From NCBI GenBank assembly GCA_014529385.2, contig CM043963.1, positions 99,997,412-100,061,411 of the forward strand: 64,000 nucleotides of DNA, in the 5' to 3' direction. This stretch comes from Adiantum capillus-veneris (Eukaryota; Streptophyta; Polypodiopsida; Polypodiales; Pteridaceae). A program made the position numbers and the translations under genes. The notes under the pieces are model-generated. The model did not search any database. It worked only from the letters and a program-made list of their open reading frames with translations, and was not told the origin of the DNA. Of the stretch, positions 24,664 through 37,807 are shown piece by piece. Every line of letters begins with the position of its first letter. Positions within the stretch are counted from its first letter, which is position 1.

Positions 24664-24990
24664 TTAGCATCGTGGGTGATGTATCATTGAGACATTACCA
24701 CCATGAGAAATCATATCAGAGTGAGTGAAAACATGTTTAACTAAAATCTCTTTTACATTTTGCTTACCGAACTCCACGTTAAAATCTGTCACTCTAGCTT
24801 TCCGTGCAGAACGAAAAATATTTGTTGTACATGACCTTTTCCTCATAGCAGAGTGAGTGAAAACATGTTTAACTAAAATCTCTTTTACATTTTGCTTACC
24901 AAACTCCACGTTAAAATCTGTCACTTTAGCTTTCCTTGCACAACGAAAAATATTTGTTGTACATGACCTTTTCCTCCTACTTGGTTGCAT
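24664..24990 (-). CDS. Hypothetical ORF with duplicated 44-residue unit
   Basis: A 108-codon minus-strand frame starting MQPSRRKRSCTTNIF. It contains two near-identical 44-residue copies of RKRSCTTNIFR.ARKA.VTDF...HVFTHS, from an in-frame 132-bp tandem duplication (24719-24850 and 24851-24977). No family recognised. The duplication keeps any frame open in this phase, so the ORF may be accidental. Confidence 0.25.
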   Translation of the reverse strand: MQPSRRKRSCTTNIFRCARKAKVTDFNVEFGKQNVKEILVKHVFTHSAMRKRSCTTNIFRSARKARVTDFNVEFGKQNVKEILVKHVFTHSDMISHGGNVSMIHHPRC

Positions 24991-25539
24991 GAGAACCCGA
25001 GAACCTTTGCATATCCTTTACCCTTGCCATTGATTCTCTATAGTGAGGGAGTTTTGGGATGGAAATATAGCTTATCTATTGTTTGGTCTTCTTGGTAGAC
25101 TCATGTTAGTTGGGGAGAGAGTAGAGCAACCCCTAGAGCTTTTAGGGTGGGAATAAGAAGAATCCATAGTTCTCTGTGTAAGAAGAAAGATAGCTTGTAA
25201 TGGAGGGAGAATGAGTTTTCAAAGCTTCTTTAATGAAGGGTTAGATGGGAGAATGATAGATTTTAAGTCAATATTTGTCAATACCTTTATGAATATTAGA
25301 GTCTCTTAGCAATGGGTCCATATATTGAGCCGCCAATGTCGTAAAAAGAACATGTTACCTTACAAAAAATTTTAGATTCTCTCCATTTTAGAATGTTTTA
25401 TTTTATTCTTGATTTATTTCATGTATTTTCTATGCTGCATTGCATTGCTTCTCATTGGATGTGCTTTCTTTTCTCTCTCTTCAATACGGCCCACTCTTTT
25501 TTCTCTTCAATATGGCCCTCTAAAAGACCTTCAAAATCT
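24991..25539. other. Unassigned stretch
   Basis: Only short reading frames. May be LTR or flank of the minus-strand gypsy remnant that begins at 25540. Confidence 0.25.
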
Positions 25540-26500
25540 CCTAATGTCTAGGATATAAAGATGAGAGCCAAAAGACCTTTATGGCACCCATACGGCACTT
25601 TTGAGTCCACGAGTCCTTTAAGTAAATACTTATGATGGAAAATGCCACTCTGAGAGAAAGTCTATTGATGACCTGTGATAGCTTTAGCAACAAGGATTTC
25701 AAAGTCTTGATCTAAAAGCTGTGGGTTGTCAATGATAGAAAGTGAAGCCAAATTGCCATGAAAAAGGGCCAAGAAGAAAAATGGAACATGTCTTTTGAAT
25801 TTTTTGAGAGTCAAGAATGGCTAATAGAAACTAATTGCTTTACTTCAGTGAAAAACTTTAAAAGGGTCATAATACCTCGGTGCTAACTTGACTACTAGGT
25901 TAACTTGACTATTGGTTTTGTCTCTACACTCTAAAGAAATCTCTTTCCAATCATAGCACAACAAAATTCCCCTGTTTAAATTCCATGGGTTGTCTCCTTT
26001 GTTGACCTATTTAACATAAGACTCTTGTGCTCTGTTGATTTCTTAGTTTGCTTATTCTAAGAATTGCATGTGTCATTGTGCACATGGAACTTAATTAAAA
26101 ATAGGGGATAAATGAGTAGTCAAGGAGTATCCATAAACAATTTCAAATGGTGATATGCTTGTGGATGAGTAAGGTGTTTATTATATGAAAAATGAAGAGA
26201 AAGAATGTATGTATCCCATGTACCCAATCTCTCACAAACATAAGCTAGTAAAAGACCTAGAATTGTGTTATTGATATCATCTATTTGCTCATTGGATTAA
26301 AGGGAAATGGAAATGTGAAATCAATTTGAGTGTGTAAACTAGTAACAAGTGTAGTCCAAAAATTATTCAAAAAAACAAAGATTTAGGCATGCAATCTTGA
26401 ACCAATTAGGTGTTTAAGATTTAAGAGAGCTGCTTGCTTGGCTAATGAGGTCTTTTTACAAGATGAAAATAGGCATCATAAATTACACTATTCCCATTTT
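25540..26500 (-). pseudogene. Ty3/gypsy integrase and chromodomain remnant
   Basis: Reading the minus strand in several frames gives CKKTSLAKQAALL, NNFWTTLVTSLHTQIDF, an NEQIDDINNTILGLLLAYVC stretch (equivalent to the NR-LG-LLR region after the catalytic Glu), WDTYILSLHFSYN and SISPFEIVYG (26110-26160). These follow the order of a gypsy integrase core. Downstream, VKLAPRYYDPFKVFH matches the LAPRYYGPF motif of the C-terminal domain, and KYLLKGL near 25600 may be the chromodomain. Catalytic motifs are destroyed and stops and frameshifts are frequent. Confidence 0.6.
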
Positions 26501-29500
26501 TGCAAGAATCAACTGAATATTTGCATGTGTGATATAACAAATCATGATCTAAATCATGTGTAAATTTGAAACAACCCCACTTAGTCAGCTTTGCAATTGA
26601 GATACGTGACCTTCAACTCACACACCGAAACAACAATAGGTAGATTGATGAAACATGATTGGGCATGGTGTTCGTGGCATGTTGATGGCTACTAGGTCTG
26701 ATATGCTACTCACCTCTCAAAACTTAGATTATGAGTCTCTAGGTGTGATTTAATCAGTTGAAATAGGATATATAGTGACTAAAGTTCATGGTAAACGACA
26801 ACACTGAATCAAAGATAAGTGAATAAGGTAACTAATGCTAAAATTTTCTTAATAACAACTGGAATGAAAGACTTAAATATATCTATAATTGATATACTAC
26901 TGCACAGATTGTTGGTTGAGATAGAGAGTGCTACAATAAAATAGAGGCTAGAGTGAGACACAAAATGGATTGAATGATGAGCTTAACTTTAGTAATTGAC
27001 ACTGGCTCCGGCCGAGGTAACAACTAGCTAAAGCTAGCTAACAATCAACTAGTAATGATAGTCGACCCATGAAAATAATAATAAGTGTCGCTTTTATAGG
27101 TGAACACTACATCATCTTTTTGTCAAAGTATTCCAGCTATTCATTATTGTTTGCATGTTGTCCCATCAACTACCACTAATAAACTTTATTTTCTTGTTGT
27201 CCCATCAACTACCACCGAGAACCCTTAAAGACTGATTTTGCAAAAAATTTAATATCCATTACTTCTCCCCTTTTTTGAATTTTGGTATCTATGAAAATTT
27301 AGGTTATTCATAGCATTCCTTATGATTGTGAATGTGAATCCTAAATATTGACGCATTTTTGTTGAAGATTAGTATGATCCTTTAGTATTCTTAATCTTGT
27401 TGCCTCTAGAAAAAAGATTAAAACCAATAGCTTTATCACACTCCTCTACAGTTCAATCGTTTCCTTGCAACATCTGCTAACTCTACTGATTACTGATTAG
27501 TTGAGTCACATGAATTTAGCTACCTAGTTACTAACCACCATCAATTTTCTAGACCATTATCGCTCAGTAGTTTGATTCACCACCATTGGCTTGAATCTTA
27601 ACCTCCTTTATGCTTCTTTCTAGGCCATGCTAATGCGCTTCTTCTTTAGAAGTGTTTTGGTAACAATTTGTGATGTGATGGAAGTACTCCACTATTTTCT
27701 ACATTACCCTTTGTTTTAGTGCTACTCTTTGGAGGAAGTATTCTCACGATTTCACCTTTAGGTTTATAGATTCCCACCACTAATATTATAGCCTTTGAGT
27801 ACCTTTGACTCAAGAACATCAATTAAAGCTAAAAAATATTTGAATGATGTCCAAGTTTTATCCTTTCTCGGCACTTTAGCTTTTGTTGAGCTATTATTGC
27901 AGCCTTCTTTTCTTGAACTTCAAGATGAATAATTCTCTCTATTGCAATTGTTAAAAATCTTGATGTTAGTTAGACACTAGGGATTACTCAAATGGTGTCA
28001 ATGCAAAACAACAACAATAGTAGCAAGGCAAACCTCCTTCAACTAGTTAGTTTAAGAGAGACTTGATGAGGGACCCCCCTTCCCCTTCTTTTTGGCTAAG
28101 ACTAAAAGTTTATGTCCACCTTGAATTGATCTATTCTTTAGCTTAACACAAATTTTGAAGGCTAAGATATTCACAAACCAAATGGTATTTAATTCCTTAG
28201 TTATGCAATTAATGCAATAAAAAGTTCTCTTGAGACACACCCTCTACATGAGCCTTAAGTACCTTAAAGAGCATGCAATAGAGTCATAATCCGATATTCA
28301 CGGCCTTAATCATCTCTATTTTAATCCTTATGGGTGATTCCTAATCATCTCACTTACACTAACAAAGGTATGGTGTACACACACACACACACACACACAC
28401 ACAAATAGAAGAGGATAAGAGCTTTTTTATGAGCCTTAACATTCTCTCAAAGACTAGGTGATGCCTCCTCAGCCTACACACTCCCCAAACCTAAAGATGA
28501 CACCGTATTGCTTGCATAGCATACAAAGACTGAGGGTGAGGTGTTAAGGAAGGGGGAAATTGGACCAAGCATCCATTTTGCCATTGTGGCTCATCATTTT
28601 TCCTTCTCTAGTTCCTTCATCTCACACTTAGGGTGTGGACTAGCGGTGTGTATGGAATTGAATATCCATTAATGGATAGCCATACTAAGAACCACCCATA
28701 TTATCCACTAACTAGCCCCTATTCCTCTGCATTTGAACGTGGCTAGAGATAGAAAATCCCTTTTTTGGGGTCATATTAATGCATTGTGATCAACTAAGAA
28801 CCCATTGAAGATCAAATGAAATTTCCCAAGGTTTTTTGTTTTTCCAAGGTTTTGCGTTCAATCTAACCTCAACATTACCACATAACCACTTGTATAGATA
28901 ACCACTTCTATAGAGAGAAAGTCACATTTCATGGCTTTTTGTGGGCCATTTGTGGGCTTTTCTAGTATCATACTTTGCAAGAGTTCCCAGTAAATTCTCT
29001 TGTGCTTTTGAATGTTTCACAACCACTTTAGCATTGCCCATTCTTGTCATTCTATCTTGTTTACATATGCTATTATGAATACCCCTTCTAGTTACTATTC
29101 CCTTGTATATCCCTTGCAAAAGCCACATTGTAATATCAAATTTCCCAAGCCCAATTTTGATTTGTAATCTATGAATCCATTGCTCATTTTGTGAAGAGGC
29201 AACCCATGATAACTATGCCATATTTTAGTAACCTAAGGTATAAAGGACAAAATTTAAAAGTAAGAGGGGTTCTTTTTTAGAATATATCATTTGGTTGAGA
29301 AAATCATCAACTTGGTAGGAGCAATTTTTCATCTGCATTAGTTGTAAACTACCTAAGTTGGTTTCATGATATTTTGGTAGTGCATGTCTATCCACAGTAG
29401 CTTCCTTGAGTATTGACATAATGTGTATGTTATTTCACGATAGTTGCTTAGACACAAGATCTTGCATAGATGCCGACCAAGAAAACGTTAAATCAGGACA

Positions 29501-30100
29501 CTAGTCACTTTGGGCTTGGGAAAGTTTTCCTTTGGTTCGAGTATACTGAGAACCAAGAGAGTGATTTTGGCAAGATCCCATTAATGAATGAGAGCTTCAC
29601 TTGCTAACTTGTTACACAAAGTATACTCTTCATGATTGCCAACTTCTTAGAGGGACTATGGTTGTCTAGTCCATGGAAGTTTGAGAAAATAACAAGTCTA
29701 AGATGCCCTTATATGTTCTGGCCATGAGAATTCAAACACAATATCTCTATAAGGGCCTTTTTATTTCCACAAATGGGGATCAAATAATTTTCTACATGTG
29801 TTTAAAATCCAATCCCAGGGAATTATTAGACTACAAGAACTTGTATGAGTTCACATATTTAAACATTCAAGGAGTATGTATCCTCCTAGCAGAAAAGAAT
29901 GGGAGGGAATACAAAATTGTAAATCAGAGAGAGGTACATACACATATATAAACACTCCACTCTCTTTCTAGTACATTTTTCAAGTCATGAATCCACCAGG
30001 TAGATTCGAGCCTAATCTACAAGGTCTAAAGAGACAAACTATGAGGAGAACTGGGTTCAATGACATATGCATGTTTGCTGGGCTCAACCTAAAAGATCAA
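26501..30100. other. Long unassigned AT-rich stretch
   Basis: No recognised coding domain. It contains an (AC)n microsatellite at 28377-28405 and many short frames without family features. The first part may include upstream pol of the 25540-26500 remnant, but I could not identify RT motifs. Confidence 0.3.
28377..28405. repeat. (AC)n microsatellite
   Basis: Uninterrupted AC dinucleotide run of about 28 bp. Confidence 0.95.
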
Positions 30101-33100
30101 TGGCATCACATACCTCTATAAATATTGTGCATGAGTTCTAGAATATCCATCACATAAAGTACATCTAGGGATGTGCTGCTCCACAAGCGGCTAGAGATTG
30201 AGAGGAGAGAAGTAGATCGTGCAACGGGAAGGACTCCACCAGGATTTTCTCCTAGAACAGAGGAAACAAGGAGAGATTCCCTAATGAGAGATCCAAAAAT
30301 GATTATACTTATGGCCAAACCATGATAAATAAGACATCACAAGTTGCCAAATGTGTAAGCAAAAACATAGTGGATCAAGGAATCCCCATGTCCATGTATC
30401 TCTATTTAAACAAGTCCTAATGGCACAACACGTGCATGACCTACACACAAAATACAAAGGATTTGGATTAACATTGGAAAGAAATTCTTTGGCATGGTTC
30501 TAACCATCGAATTGAGAAGGCAGAAAACCTCCTGACTAAATTTCCCCAGGGGTCCACCCTAATATATGGTACTATAGCACTTGAGTTCATCAAGAGGATT
30601 TTTCAATTTCAAGAAAGTTATGGGTTTCCTTTGACAAAAAGGGCTTTAAAAACCACTTTTGAAAACAATGCTACCATTATTTAATGAAGAGGCTTATTTA
30701 ATTCATGAAAATATATGTGTGAAGAGGTGTTATTTAAATGTTTCTTGAACACACGTGATATAGAGGGTTTTATAATAGTGGAGGCCTTGGACTAAATTTG
30801 TTCAAGAAATCCCAAAATAAGGAATAAAGAATAACACCATTTCAAAGATATACGCTTTCAAGTACAGAGATAACAAGAAGGTGAAACATACTTCTTCATG
30901 ATTCAAGAAATATATTGAGAGATGTCCACTAAGAGAGGTCCAACAACAAGGATTGTTGAGTGGATTTTGTATGGTGAGTCAGATTTAGCAGATATTGTTG
31001 AGTTAAATTTAGCAAATATGTTGAATCTGATAGTAATGAATTGGAATGCTAAGGGAGATTTGCTAAGCCGGATTTGCTGTGCTGAGTTGGATTTGTTGCT
31101 GAGTGATATATTTTGTGAAGAACTTCTTTTGTGTCACGGGATTAGACTACGCCTTGCAGGGGATTATTCGAATTTATGTAGTTATGTTTTGAGATGAATG
31201 TATTTTCTTGATGAATCAATCAACGCTATGTTATCTATTGAGTCTGATCTATCTTTGTGTGTATTCTGCTCAATTTGTAGCAGCTTGTGTGAGTTCTACT
31301 ATGCTTGAAGTATTTCTTGAGTTGATTCTCTTTGAGAAAATGGTGTTTTTGAGTTAGTCTTTCATGTGTTGATGAACCCCAACATATTTAGTGACTATGA
31401 TCATCCATTTGATGTTGACTTGGGAGGAATCAACCATCTCCAACACATTTGGGGATCGTATTGTGCCTATTTTGTCTTTTGTGCCTGATGAGTTTGTTGG
31501 GCTAATTTTTTTTACTGTGTTTATTTATCAATTTGTGTTTCATGAGCAATGATGCTGTGAAAGAACCTATCCCCAAGGAGAAAGTGTTAGACCAAGGACC
31601 AAAAATTCATGAGCAATAGAGATGATGGATTTCATCCATCATGTTTATGTTTTTTTAGAAGCGTTGTTGTAGATTCAGAATTCAAAATTTGTTGCAATAA
31701 GTGTTGCAAATCCAAGTGCTGTAGATTCAGGTTATGCAGAATGACAAAAATTTGGTCGATTTTGCAGAAACAGAAGAGCAATTTTGTACAAATCAAACAG
31801 ATAAATCTGATGCTGAGTTTGATGCTGAGTTTCAGATATCTCGAAGCAAGCAAACTTATGAATGGTATCTTTTATTGAATTTTTCCAAACATACAAATGC
31901 ATTACCAAACTAAATATCCCAATTAGTTAAAGTAGCCAATTAAATAGATTTTGTGGTTCTTGGTAAAACATCAGTGGCTCTGTATTTAGCGAATTTAATG
32001 GGTCTCATATTGGTGTGGTGACTAGTCTTGAGGACTGAACATGATTGTTTTATTTTAATTGAAGTGAGAATCATGAGGTGTAAAACTAAGAAGGAGAAAT
32101 TGAGGTTTGCATGAGTAAGAAGCATGAGGTGGATGATTGTCCGTTTGTAGTTGGTGAGTGCTCAAAGAGAGATGCATGTAGGAAGTGGTGCATGGTTGAT
32201 TTGTTCAAAAAGTTTCATAAAATCATTTGGAAGCTTCATGCAACATCAACCTATAAGAAGATGAAAAGAGTTTTAGAGAAGCTAGATGATTTTGAAGATC
32301 ACCTGGAGAATGCATATGAATGGCTAGATGATCATAAAGGGGATATGCAAAAATCATGTTCTAGTAGCTGAAAGAAGGTTTTCAAGTTGTAAGAAGCATG
32401 TGAGAAGTTGAGGGATACATATGAGAATGACTTCAAAGATGATTCAAGTGATGATGACAATGATGGATGGAGCATGGAGCCTGTAATCCACCAAGTAGGG
32501 ATATCAATGATGGAGGTGCAAAAGGAGGTTGGCTAAAAGAGCCTAGAAGAGACCCTAGATACTCCTAAACTACCACTAGAGTATACTCATGGAGTGGAAG
32601 AGGAAGATCCATTTATTAAACTTAAGTCATTTGCATATGGAAAATGTTGTTACCCTATTTGTAAGGAGAAACATGTCATACATAACCATGCTTTTGTTCA
32701 TGTTATTCAAAGCCCACTTGAAGAGACGAATAGTGAGATGAATTCAGAGGAGTTATTGGAAATCAAATTTCTTGAAATCAGATTTTTTGAGGAGAAATTA
32801 TTGGAAATCAAATTTCTATAAATCAGATTTACTAAGGAGAAATTTTTGGAAACATTTCAAATCAAGAGGAGTCTCCACCAAAAAGATCAGTACAGGAGAA
32901 GTTATAGCCAGAAGGTGCTAAAGGAACATTGAAGGAGCTTATAGATGCTGATTCAAATGATTACCAAATTTAGAAAAAAACTTAGACCATTGTGTCAGAT
33001 GTTGGGGATGATCAAGAGAATCAGAATTTTGGTTTTGAATGTTTTAAATGATAGATTTTGATGTCACAAGTGGATATAGAGAAAGGAGAGAAATTGAACA

Positions 33101-34003
33101 AACAAACTGATTGTTGTTTCAATCTAAATAGAGATGAGCCAGAAACATGTCTCACAGATCAGATTGAGCATGAGGAATGTCAAGAGAAAGTCTTTGAGGA
33201 GTATGAAACATGTCTAGCACGTTTTTTGGATCACGCAATGATGTTTGAAATGCAAAATGATGAAAATTTCAATGGATGTGCACTCTAAAATTAATTTGGG
33301 ACAACTTGTTCTCAATCCAATATACTTTTCTTAAACGATATGTGTTTTAAAGTTGATGAGACAGTAGAAGTGGATTCTTACAAGATGGATTGTCAGATTT
33401 GGATGGTGGATTATCAAAATTTTAATTTTCATGTGTTGCAGATTTTAGAGTTGTAAATTGGGAAATGAAGGATGTATTACATGAATGTTCAAGTGGACTT
33501 AATGATTGGATTAGGTGGAATGTGTCTTTCATAGAAGGATGATCTGATTTTGAAAAATATGGAGGATGCTTTGGTTTTGAAAATATGGAATTGGACAAAT
33601 TTCAATAGAATGACAAAAATTTCATAGTGTGGAAAGGCATTAGTACATCAGATCCATCAACAATGGAAAGTGAAACAGCTGTAGTAGTGGGTATGTCAGA
33701 AATCTACAGAAGAGATTTTTGTAAATGGAAAGTCAATGGGGATACTCAAAATTTCAAAGAGGACGTTCTGTTGGAGTTTGTGTGGAATTGTTTCCTATAC
33801 TTTATCTTTGAAGTAGAGGATTTCTCATTGAATTTTGGTTCCATAAGTTTGTTTTGTATGATCTGTTTTGGATGTCTGCTTGTCAACTCCAATAATGTTA
33901 ACCCTTTGCACTTCATTATTACTTGGTGGAACATGCAATGCTTGATTTTCAATTGATTGCTTCTCTGTTCGACCATTGAATTGCACTTTCTCTTTGCCTC
34001 TAC
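30101..34003. other. Unassigned stretch with several short plus-strand frames
   Basis: Open frames at 30922-31197, 31609-31878, 32111-32371, 32594-32821 and 33058-33288 lie in the same direction and are rich in E, K and D. None matches a family I know. Their spacing, separated by stops, could reflect one decayed long protein. A 45-bp tandem repeat lies at 32753-32850. Confidence 0.3.
32753..32850 (+). repeat. 45-bp tandem repeat (two copies plus a partial)
   Basis: ttattggaaatcaaatttc recurs at 32753 and 32798, with a degraded third start at 32843. The period of 45 is a multiple of three and encodes a 15-residue LEIKFLEIRFFEEK-like unit in the surrounding frame. Confidence 0.75.
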
Positions 34004-34880
34004 CAAATAGAGGGTACATGTCATATCTTTCCCTCGGTGGACGTGGGAAATCTGGAGCATAATGGACCTCTTTTCAACAATTATAACACTTGCATGGTAG
34101 TTGTCTAGCCCTAGCTTTTCTAGCGCTTGGCTGATCTTTGTCCATTACACTTAAGTATAACTCTTGCATCTGCTCAGTGAAATCTTGAACAGTACGTACC
34201 CATTGTTGAGGAAATGTTGCTACACCTTGATTAGCCTGTTTCTCCACTTGAACTTCTTCCCTCAAATTTGGAACAGGGTTGGGGGCCATCAGCTCGTACC
34301 CTTAGCATGCCTTGCTTGATTTTCTTCTTGTTTTTTTTGCTCTCTGCTCGTGCAATAGCAGCTACTGTGTTGTAATCCTCTAAGTTCTCCAAATCCACTT
34401 TTTCTCAAACCTTGGGATGCAAGCCAAGATGCAAACATGCCATAAATTTCCCAATTTGAAGTACTCACCGCCACTAGCCAATTGCTTGCCAACTGCAAAA
34501 TTCCTCCAACATCAAAGAGGTTGAGAAAAACTCCAAACTCATCGTTCACATCCTACCTTAGATTCTTTAATCTTGTATCCAAATTGATAGGAGATACCTC
34601 TTTACAAAAGTTGTGCAAAAAGGGGGCCCACAAAGTTGGACATATGGCCCTTGGTTCTCCTTCCAAAGCATAAAATCATGTCTTTGCTCTCTCTCGCATC
34701 AGCAGTGGAATTGTGTGCATCTTGTTGTCCTCATTTGGCATATGTATCAAAAGCATATACAACTCAAATTCAACCATCCACTCTTTTGGGTCTTCTTCTC
34801 CAATGAAAACTAGCCCATAGCCTCATGCTACCATCTCTTCTTTATGAAAAACCGCTTCTTTGATAAAAAATGACAAGCAA
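34004..34880 (-). pseudogene. gag remnant of element F
   Basis: The minus strand just after a primer-site-like sequence reads FIGEEDPKEWMVEFELYML, then ALEGEPRAICPTLWAP (Gag N-terminal core). It continues through broken frames to VRTVQDFTEQMQELYLSVM and a damaged zinc knuckle CYNC...HYAPDFPRP, where the last Cys is Phe and a stop follows the second Cys. Downstream pol was not found. Confidence 0.6.
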
Positions 34881-34889
34881 TCACATGCT

Positions 34890-34906
34890 CCTCCATGGGG
34901 GCACCA
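34890..34906 (-). promoter_or_regulatory. Putative primer-binding site of element F
   Basis: Minus-strand TGGTGCCCCCATGGAGG, differing by one base from element A's site and two from C's. It lies between the gag remnant and LTR-like DNA to the right. Confidence 0.55.
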
Positions 34907-34922
34907 AAAGATCAAAAGAGGA

Positions 34923-36150
34923 ATGGGGAACACACCTAGCACACAAAAAGACTGCCTCCCTATAGCCCAGGGTATTCACAACACCCCTAACCTCTCCAAA
35001 AATACCTTCAAAACAACAAGTTTGCACTAGCAGACCACTCGTTGCACACAAAGCAACACTCACTTTCTCGGCAACACTATCACATGACTCAATTCCACCC
35101 CAGCAATTTGTTTCACCACTCCCAACACACCTAATATCTTAATTTGACAACATAGATGCCACATAATGGCTTGCAGGCACACACCTCCAATGACACCAAC
35201 ACACTCTCAGGGCCAGAAAAAAGAGAGAGGGGTAGGGGGAACCGACACAAGAAAGGGGGGATTGACACTATCTTTCTACACACAAATTGATTACAACCAA
35301 AGTATCACCAAAATCGTGGGTTGTCACGGCCTCTTAGACTCTGATTGGCTCTTTCCAAAACATTGACTGCAAAAAGTCCCTAAAAATGGGCATAAAAGGT
35401 GTTTCTATAGAGCCTCATAGGCTATTTCCAGCAAGTGAACGAGTATTGAACTCTTGTTCACTTGATTTGGTAAGGATGCATCCAAATTTCCTCTTGGTAG
35501 GTTTGTGTTGATCATCTCTCTCCCTCATTGCCTCTGTGTATGGAAGGGCCCCCCGAGCACTAGTGCTAGCGCTAGTGCGGGTTCCCCCTTACCTTCAAAA
35601 ACATTTGCGCTCGGAAGGCTGCGGGATCAACCCCTTACAAAATTCCATGTCATCACTGTGTTCACCATACTGCCAGAAACAGCCAGTAGAAAATCCACCC
35701 ACATGAGCCACAATTTCTCTCTACATCGCCAAAATCATCTAGAGTGCCCATTGGGCCGCTCGGACATGTGCAAACAGTGCCCCAAGCGAAGACACCATAG
35801 CCAAATGAGCCTAGAACTCCTTCTGTCTCCCCTTGTACATCAAATGAGAGGCCATGTTTTGGCTTAAATACCCCATGATCCCTAGTATCACCATTTCCTA
35901 TGGGATTTTTGCTGACTTGTGGCAGTTCGTGGAGCCTTGCCATCCCAACTCCTCCATGGCCACACAAAAAACTCACTTTAAAACCTTCAAAAAAACCATT
36001 TAGAGATAAATTTTTTCCCTTGACTTTAGAGCCCCAATGCTTCTTTCTCATTCATTTGATTGACTTTCCATCAAGATCTTCTAGAGGCTTACAACCTGGC
36101 CTCCCACTTCACCTTCCCTCTCGGCACTTCGGCTATCTAATGACCTCAAA
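34923..36150 (-). repeat. Probable LTR DNA of element F, right limit unknown
   Basis: The position (upstream of primer site and gag on the minus strand) predicts a 5' LTR. A candidate outer terminus on the gag side is TGGGGAACACACC at 34924. No second copy exists in the window, so the far end is not defined; sequence up to about 36850 could belong to it. Open frames here have no family features. Confidence 0.35.
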
Positions 36151-36893
36151 CTAGGTGCGCTGAAATGGGAAGAAATTTTCATATTTCTCATGATCGCCAT
36201 AGCCGTCAAACTTCAATTCACTATAACTGTCGAAAACCATAAGACCGATGGATGGGCCGTCAATCCTTGATGACTCCATACAATGCATACCACATTCCAA
36301 AACCTTGTTGGGGCCCAAAAACCTCTTGATGGCACACCTCCCAATGTAGTCCAACTAGCTCAAAATCAGCCCCTAGAGAAACTTCAAAGCCCTGTAACTT
36401 GGACTCTAGAGCTCCAATTGATGAGCTATTTAGACCTACTAACTCAGCACTCCAAGCTCTACATCTCCAAGAAAGAACATAGCCCTTTGTATATACTTCA
36501 CTTGCCACCCCATCTAGCCCTTTGCAACCTTGCTGGCCCAAAAGACCACATCAGACATACACTTTTGCTACTTATTTCCTATGCGAGATCTTCCCATATG
36601 CTTCAACCCTTCAATTTGCACTTGCTAGAATACCCATACCTACTTATGTCACCTTCCATGGTCAACAAACTTTGGATGCACCAATGCGATTAAAAATCCA
36701 TTTTGGGCTAGCGCCGAGATGAAGCTATTGATCCTTCTTATGTGGCTCAAATTTCTTGAAATCAATTCATGATGGATGAAAATACACCTATGTTCATAGC
36801 CAACCAAAACTACAAGTGTAGAGGATACCCACATAGGATATGATAGCCAATGGGTACACCCTCATTTGCCCAACCAAAAGGCTCATGCTTTGA
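36151..36893. other. Unassigned stretch between elements F and G
   Basis: Broken frames in both directions, no recognised motif. May be the rest of F's LTR or the 5' part of G. Confidence 0.25.
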
Positions 36894-37807
36894 ATGTGGA
36901 GGAAACCATTGGGCATGAGGTTGTCTACACAAATGTCAACGAACAAAATTCTTTGCATATGTGAGGGGTGTGGAAAGGATCAATTACTTCAACACTGTGC
37001 TAAGAATACTGACAACCTGGGAGAAGTGACTGTTAATGTCATTGGAATTTTACCGTGCTCAAGCGAAATTGAGTTAGAGCCGACATTTTTGGTCAAGGTG
37101 ACTAGAGCTCAAGCTCTAGAAGTAGCCAAAAATCACCCAGTGGTGGATGATCGAAATCCAAATTTGAAAAGGGGTCTATAAGGACTCAACAAAAATCTTG
37201 GAAATCCAAACGAGACAAAATAAAAGCAAAGAGGCTAAGGGAAAAGACATCCTTAGAAAAGGAGTTAACCCAAACAAAGGAAAAACTCCAAAGTGAACAA
37301 CAAAGCAAATAAAACTCAAAGGGATTGGAAGAGTCCAAGAGTGTATCAAGTGGTTAAGTCTTAGTAGAAAAGGTAAATGAGCATTTAGATGCTATGTTGC
37401 AAGCCTATGAGGCAAGGCTGAAGAACAAGCAAACTCTGGAACAAAGATTACTAACCTATCTGCATCCTAAATTTGAAACCAAATGAATGGAGATGTGCAA
37501 AAAGCTCATAGAAATTGCTCAAGCTCTAATGCAGACAGACACCTTGAAAACTCCAAAGCAAGTAAATATTGTGCCTAAAATGGTAGAAACAAGCGTGCTC
37601 AAGGAAAACAACACAACCAAACAAATCAAAATCTCTGGGTTTTGCGACAAATGTGGATGGGATCACCTACTCAAGCACTATGCTAAGAATCTAGAAAACA
37701 TGATCAAACCAACAATAACAGAAAAAGAAGGACCCTTGGATATGAAGGTTGTTGCAAACACAATTGATGAGCCTTATTTCTTGAGATGCCACCAATTCCT
37801 AAAGTGA
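36894..37807 (+). pseudogene. gag C-terminal pieces of element G
   Basis: Two stretches carry a similar cysteine motif: CICEGCGKDQLLQHCAKN (36960-37010) and CDKCGWDHLLKHYAKN (about 37650). The pattern C-x2-C-G-x-D-H/Q-x3-H resembles variant zinc knuckles in some plant gypsy Gags. The region between is lysine- and glutamate-rich with stops. Having two knuckle-like motifs about 690 bp apart is unusual and may reflect a duplication. Confidence 0.45.

Noticed and set aside
31609-31878. Cysteine-rich frame (CCNKCCKSKCC...) as a small secreted peptide
   Set aside because: No signal peptide, and the Cys run comes from short tgttgcaa-type repeats; the opposite strand is equally open.
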